From a virus: a stretch of DNA of 24,828 nt. The DNA lies in IMG/VR virus record IMGVR_UViG_3300008110_000597, positions 1 through 24,828 of that record, one strand, 5' to 3'. Each line of letters starts with the position of its first letter. Position 1 is the first letter of the stretch. Below the pieces are notes generated by a model. The model had not been told where the DNA came from, made no database searches, and saw only the letters and a list, made by a program, of their open reading frames with translations. This document shows positions 20,924 to 24,828 of this stretch, piece after piece. Both the position numbers and the translations under genes were made by a program.

Positions 20924-21621
20924 ATGAAGCTGAATTAGTATTTTTATTTCCTACTGCCGTTTATAAAAATAAATTGGCTAATCATCAAATTTATAATAAA
21001 TTATTAAGAGAAAATCTTACAAATTATATTTTTAAAAGTACTGAAGATTTGTTAACTGGTGAATATGCAGGTCAAACTGATATTCATTCTTTACCTATTC
21101 TAGAAGATTTCTTTAAAGAAATTTCTGATAATATAAGATCTTATATTCACGGTCTTGGGTTTAAAGAAGAACTTTTAGACATCTATTTTACTAAAACTTG
21201 GTTGTCAATAATAGATCATAAAGATCTTCATATGCAATATCACAGTCACATGGCTTCAGATATATCATATGTTTACTATCTTGATGTTCCTGAAAATTCA
21301 GATGTAATCAGTTTCAGTAACATGCATAAACCAAATAGTATTTTTCCAGGTTCTTTAGATGATGGAAGAACCGGTGAAAAAAATATGATTAGGGAATATA
21401 ATACAGCTAATTTTAATTCTTATCATTTTTATCCTTCAGAAGGTTTATTAATAGCTTTTCCGGGAAATCTTGTACACGGTACAATTGCAAACCCTGAATC
21501 AACTAAACCATTTGAAGGAAGAAGAATAGCTGTAGTTGGGGATGTTTGTTTACATCTTAAACCCGAAGTGGTAGGATTGGAAATGGGTAGAATATCACCC
21601 GACCTTATTAAAAAGTTTTGA
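20920..21621 (+). CDS. 2OG-Fe(II) oxygenase family protein
   Basis: A 233-residue protein of the phage 2-oxoglutarate/iron oxygenase type. The opening is LVFLFPTAVYKNKL. Iron ligands are probably His108 or His110 in MQYHSHMASDISYVYYLD and His186 in FPGNLVHGT; Arg201 or Arg202 in EGRRIAVVGD would bind 2-oxoglutarate. Many T4-like marine phages carry several such genes; the substrate (protein, nucleotide or DNA base) is unknown. It overlaps gene 33 by 4 bp and lies 1 bp from gene 59. Confidence 0.85.
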   Translation: MNEAELVFLFPTAVYKNKLANHQIYNKLLRENLTNYIFKSTEDLLTGEYAGQTDIHSLPILEDFFKEISDNIRSYIHGLGFKEELLDIYFTKTWLSIIDHKDLHMQYHSHMASDISYVYYLDVPENSDVISFSNMHKPNSIFPGSLDDGRTGEKNMIREYNTANFNSYHFYPSEGLLIAFPGNLVHGTIANPESTKPFEGRRIAVVGDVCLHLKPEVVGLEMGRISPDLIKKF

Positions 21622-21622
21622 T

Positions 21623-22198
21623 ATGACGCCTTTTGATGCTTATAAGCTCTTTGTTGCTTTAAAAAATCATTTCACATCCGATTCTTATGATTTTGTAAAG
21701 TACAATGGTAAAACAAATGTCTCTGAACATTCATTTGAAGTTCGTAAAGACAAATACATGTTTTACAAATTATCAAAACATGAAAACCCAAAACTCTTCT
21801 TGGTTGCAAATTTTTCAGAGTCTCCTAAACTCTGGATTGGTGACATGTTTAATTTAGATCACCAATTGAAGTATAATGAATTTCTAAAACGTAGACAAAC
21901 ATTACAATATACATTTGAATCTGACATAGATCATTTGTTAGAAAATTTTGATGAGAATTTTAAGGTTCCCGATGATGGTGGGTATCCTTATCTACTGAAT
22001 TTGCTTGTTCGTAAAAAGATTACCAAAGAATCCTTTATTATTATTCAAGACTGTGTACGATTCTTTGGTAGTTGGAACAAGCAGATAAAAGACCCTGTTC
22101 TATGGCCACAAATTGCTATGAACAGTAAGAAACTTTATCCTTTCCTGGAATATGAAAAGGATAAATATTGTGGGATCTTGAGAAATAAATTCTCGTGA
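21623..22198 (+). CDS. 59: Helicase loader, T4 gp59-like
   Basis: A 191-residue protein that should load the replicative helicase on gp32-coated DNA at forks. It aligns along its length with T4 gp59 (217): DAYKLFVALKNHFTSDSYDFVKYN with VYKLYLMIKQHMNGKYDVIKYN in T4, RKDKYMFYKLSK with RRDKYFFQKLSE, and ANFSESPKLWIGDM with SNLVANQDAWIGDI. FESDIDHLLENFD corresponds to the FEEDIRNIYYF part. It is immediately before gene 32, as in T4. Confidence 0.9.
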   Translation: MTPFDAYKLFVALKNHFTSDSYDFVKYNGKTNVSEHSFEVRKDKYMFYKLSKHENPKLFLVANFSESPKLWIGDMFNLDHQLKYNEFLKRRQTLQYTFESDIDHLLENFDENFKVPDDGGYPYLLNLLVRKKITKESFIIIQDCVRFFGSWNKQIKDPVLWPQIAMNSKKLYPFLEYEKDKYCGILRNKFS

Positions 22199-22252
22199 TT
22201 TCATATACAACGTATCATACAATTAATATATCGTAACACAACGGAGAATACT
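22199..22252 (+). promoter_or_regulatory. AT-rich leader of gene 32
   Basis: The 54 bases before gene 32 are A/T-rich and poorly structured, ending in CGGAGAATACT before ATG. In T4 such a leader lets gp32 bind its own message and stop translation. Similar autoregulation here is plausible but only inferred. A small hairpin (GAGAA, loop ATAAA, TTCTC) stands just upstream at the end of gene 59. Confidence 0.4.
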
Positions 22253-23167
22253 ATGACTATTAATTTCGAAGCACTCAAACAAAACCGTAAGTCTAACTTT
22301 GACAAACTTACCTCCGAGCTCAACAAGCTCAATTCTTCAGTTCCCCAACAAGACAACCCAAACAACGACGACCGTTATTGGAAGCCAGACGTTGACAAAG
22401 CCGGAAACGGTTATGCGATCATTCGTTTTCTTCCCGCCCCAACTGGTGAAGACATGCCGTTCGTTCGCATTTGGGACCACGGGTTTCAAGGTCCTGGTGG
22501 TTGGTATATCGAGAAGAGTCTAACTACATTCAATAAGCCAGATCCAGTCTCTGAATATAATTCAAAGCTTTGGAATTCAGGTATTGAATCAAACAAAGAT
22601 CTTGTTCGTAAGCAGAAGCGTCGTCTTTCTTACTTCTCTAACATTTATGTTGTTAAAGATCCTACTCGTCCAGAGAATGAAGGTAAGGTATTCTTGTTTA
22701 AGTATGGAAAGAAGATCTTTGATAAGATTAATGAAGCAATGCATCCTCAATTTGCTGACGAAAAGGCAATTAACCCATTTGATCTTTGGGAAGGTGCTAA
22801 CTTCAAATTGAAGATTCGTCAGGTAGAAGGTTATCGTAACTATGATAAGTCTGAATTTGATTCAGCCTCACCTCTTCTTCAAGATGATGATGCTCTTGAA
22901 AAGCTCTGGAAGTCAGAATATTCACTTCAAGAACTTCTTGATCTTAAGCACTTCAAGTCTTATGACGAATTGAAAATGCGTTTGGAAAAGGCAATTGGTA
23001 TTGCAGGCGATTCACCTCAGCGTATGGTTGCTGATGAAGACGAAGCATTCCCAACTCCTCCAAAGGCAGCTGCAGCTCCTTCTATTCCAAAGCAGGAAGC
23101 AGCTAGTGCACCTTGGGATGAAGATGACGATGATTTGAGTTTCTTTAAGAAGCTTGCTTCTGATTAA
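22253..23167 (+). CDS. 32: Single-stranded DNA-binding protein, T4 gp32-like
   Basis: A 304-residue protein (T4 gp32: 301) that coats ssDNA in replication and recombination. The N-terminus has NRKSN (11-15), a LAST-type cooperativity motif. The core has AIIRFLPAPTGEDMPFVRIW, HGFQGPGGWYIE, VVKDPTRPENEGKVF, WEGANFKLKIRQVEGYRNYD. The tail is a Pro/Ala linker and an acidic end (APWDEDDDDLSFFKKLASD), where partner proteins dock in T4. The zinc ligands of T4 gp32 (His64, Cys77, Cys87, Cys90) have no counterparts: there is no cysteine in the protein. I recall the same loss in cyanophage gp32. Its stop overlaps the stop of the minus-strand gene. Confidence 0.93.
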   Translation: MTINFEALKQNRKSNFDKLTSELNKLNSSVPQQDNPNNDDRYWKPDVDKAGNGYAIIRFLPAPTGEDMPFVRIWDHGFQGPGGWYIEKSLTTFNKPDPVSEYNSKLWNSGIESNKDLVRKQKRRLSYFSNIYVVKDPTRPENEGKVFLFKYGKKIFDKINEAMHPQFADEKAINPFDLWEGANFKLKIRQVEGYRNYDKSEFDSASPLLQDDDALEKLWKSEYSLQELLDLKHFKSYDELKMRLEKAIGIAGDSPQRMVADEDEAFPTPPKAAAAPSIPKQEAASAPWDEDDDDLSFFKKLASD

Positions 23168-24828
23168 GGTGTAGCGGAGTGTAAATCATTCCAACCGTAC
23201 ATTGAACGGTCAATATGTGATTGAGGAGGCGATGTAATAATGTTGCCTCCTATTTTTGTATCTCCTGATCCACCCGCACTTGTGTTATTAGTAACATTGT
23301 TGTTGTTAACATTGACCACTGGAGGAGGCCCTGCTGCAGCCATTGTACTAAATGACGATGAGGCAGCATTAAATGCATTTTGATTACCCATTGTTGGAGG
23401 TGGGACATTGACTTGTTCTAAAACAGGTGAAGTAGTTCTTCCTAAAACATAATTTATTTTACCAATAGCATCAGCCATTTCATCCAATCTTAGTTCTGGA
23501 TCTAATATACCCTTACCAAAGTCAATCTCACCAAAACCAAATATTCCTCCACCTATCTTGCCACCTTTTGCTAAAGCTTGTAGTGTTGGAATAGCTTTAC
23601 CAAGATTCTTAGCTAGACCTTCAAAATCTATATCGCCAAGATTACCAGTTTTAATATTAGAAAAAGCTGTGAGAGCACTGGCAATCTTTTGAAGAGCATC
23701 AGCACCTTTAGTTAGATTCTCTGCATTATCTGCTAATTGTAATACCCTATCAATTGGACTTTCTTTACCTGATAGAAATGATAAAAGTTTTGTACCAATA
23801 CTTAAAAGTGTATCGACAAAATTACCTGCAGTAAATACAGTCAATCCAGCAACGATATCTGTCATTGTTGCAACAAATGATTTACCATCACCTGTTTGAA
23901 TTTGTGTAATGCTTAATAATTTGGCAACTTGATTATAAATTCTATCAGCAAAAGGTTCTTGACCAGTAAAGTGAGCAAATGCCGCATCTAATTCATCCAC
24001 AGCAACGTTAGCACCCTTACCAAACGCAAAAGCAACAAGACCTGCTGCTATACCACCCATTACTGCTGCAAATCCTGCAGTATCAGCTCCTACACCTGGT
24101 AAGCTAGTAATAGATAGAAGTTTTTGAACATTAGATAGTATTCTATCGGCAAACCCACCTTCACCTGTAAACATTTGATATGTTTTATCAAGAGCGTCAG
24201 CTGCTACTGCAGCACCTTGTCCTACAGCAAAGGCTGCTAGACCAGTTGCTATTCCACCCATAACCAAAACAAATTTAGCTGTATCCCAACCTACACCATC
24301 AAGATTGGAAATTGATAATAATGTTGTAACATTATCTAATACCTTTTTAGCCCAGTCATCTGAAGATATAAATTGTGCTAATCCAACTGCAGCTTGTCCT
24401 ATACCAAAAACTCCTAGACCAATTCCAATACCAGTCATTGCTAAGGTAAATGCACCACCATCCTTTAGCATTTCCCAATTTCCACCCATTGAATCAGATA
24501 TTGAAAGTAAACTGTTTACATTATTTTTTAAAGTCTCAGTCCACTTTTCATCTGTGATAAATTGTGCCAATCCAACAGCAGCTTGTCCTATACCAAATAC
24601 TGCTAAGCCAGTACCAATGCCGGCAAGAGCAAGTGTGAGCGCTCCACCATCTTTAAGAAACTCAGTTCTATTTTCATAACCCTCACCAATTGAAAGAAGA
24701 GTTTCTACATTAGCTTTTACACTTTTAGCATCTGTTGCACTGAAAAGTAAAGTAGCTAATGCACCACCAGCCAGAAGTTTACCAATACCACCTAACATTC
24801 CTCCAGCACCACCAAGGAAACCCCCGGC
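23164..24828 (-). CDS. Large repeat-bearing virion protein, tape-measure-like (5' partial)
   Basis: The frame is open to the right edge, so the first Met seen (24798) need not be the start; 10 more in-frame codons (Gly-rich) lie beyond it. From that Met there are 544 residues. Five copies of a 63-67-residue module are marked by LLSI at 34, 97, 160, 227 and 294. Each has a Gly/Ala-rich hydrophobic helix (such as GIGTGLAVFGIGQAAVGLAQF). After about 300 the sequence becomes helical, and the end is Asn-rich (VNVNNNNVTNN) then HIDRSMYGWNDLH. Repeated helices, hydrophobic patches and a basal Asn-rich end fit a tape-measure or hub protein; this is inference. It meets gene 32 tail to tail with a 4-bp overlap. 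Confidence 0.7.
   Translation of the reverse strand, partial: AGGFLGGAGGMLGGIGKLLAGGALATLLFSATDAKSVKANVETLLSIGEGYENRTEFLKDGGALTLALAGIGTGLAVFGIGQAAVGLAQFITDEKWTETLKNNVNSLLSISDSMGGNWEMLKDGGAFTLAMTGIGIGLGVFGIGQAAVGLAQFISSDDWAKKVLDNVTTLLSISNLDGVGWDTAKFVLVMGGIATGLAAFAVGQGAAVAADALDKTYQMFTGEGGFADRILSNVQKLLSITSLPGVGADTAGFAAVMGGIAAGLVAFAFGKGANVAVDELDAAFAHFTGQEPFADRIYNQVAKLLSITQIQTGDGKSFVATMTDIVAGLTVFTAGNFVDTLLSIGTKLLSFLSGKESPIDRVLQLADNAENLTKGADALQKIASALTAFSNIKTGNLGDIDFEGLAKNLGKAIPTLQALAKGGKIGGGIFGFGEIDFGKGILDPELRLDEMADAIGKINYVLGRTTSPVLEQVNVPPPTMGNQNAFNAASSSFSTMAAAGPPPVVNVNNNNVTNNTSAGGSGDTKIGGNIITSPPQSHIDRSMYGWNDLHSATP

Noticed and set aside
1-24828. tRNA genes, insertion sequences or an integrase/attachment site
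   Set aside because: No cloverleaf with an acceptor end was seen apart from the tmRNA; no transposase, integrase or terminal repeats were found. By-eye search could miss a divergent tRNA.

Overview
The window is a compact, AT-rich stretch of a tailed-phage genome. It looks like a T4-type myovirus. This rests on recognisable homologues of T4 replication and late-transcription genes: primase gp61, the 5'-nuclease RNase H, late co-activator gp33, helicase loader gp59 and ssDNA-binding protein gp32. These sit among very small, overlapping genes typical of marine T4-like phages. An alphaproteobacterial host is inferred, because the window carries a circularly permuted two-piece tmRNA of the alphaproteobacterial type.

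Layout. Positions 1-5105 form a structural and lysis block: the end of a virion-type protein, a fibre-like protein with collagen-like repeats, two conserved proteins (one with a nucleotidyltransferase motif), a class-3 lipase, and a probable spanin pair. Positions 5109-12067 form a plus-strand replication and metabolism block with its own sigma70-like promoter: primase, an AbrB-like mini-protein, class II (B12-dependent) ribonucleotide reductase, a DUF1289 mini-protein, a RuvC-like nuclease, glutaredoxin, several small proteins, a membrane protein and a GT4 glycosyltransferase. It ends at a strong bidirectional hairpin (12070-12098).

Positions 12081-15875 are an accessory region. Five tiny genes run leftward and many small genes run rightward, launched by four copies of one conserved promoter cassette (35/10 boxes 17 bp apart, shared spacer and leader). 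It ends at a second terminator.

Positions 15889-23167 are the DNA-replication and late-transcription block: RNase H, a DUF6433-like protein, small proteins, a PhoH ATPase fused to a PD-(D/E)XK nuclease, the permuted tmRNA, a GIY-YIG homing endonuclease on the opposite strand, then gp33, a 2OG-Fe(II) oxygenase, gp59 and gp32. A large repeat-bearing, tape-measure-like protein comes in from the right edge on the minus strand and meets gp32 tail to tail.

The most unusual items are the phage-borne permuted tmRNA (own promoter, structured intervening sequence, tag ASNDNVPYSAMKVAA) with a convergent homing endonuclease overlapping its 3' end, the PhoH-nuclease fusion, and the four-copy promoter cassette. 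All calls are by eye from sequence; no database search was run.
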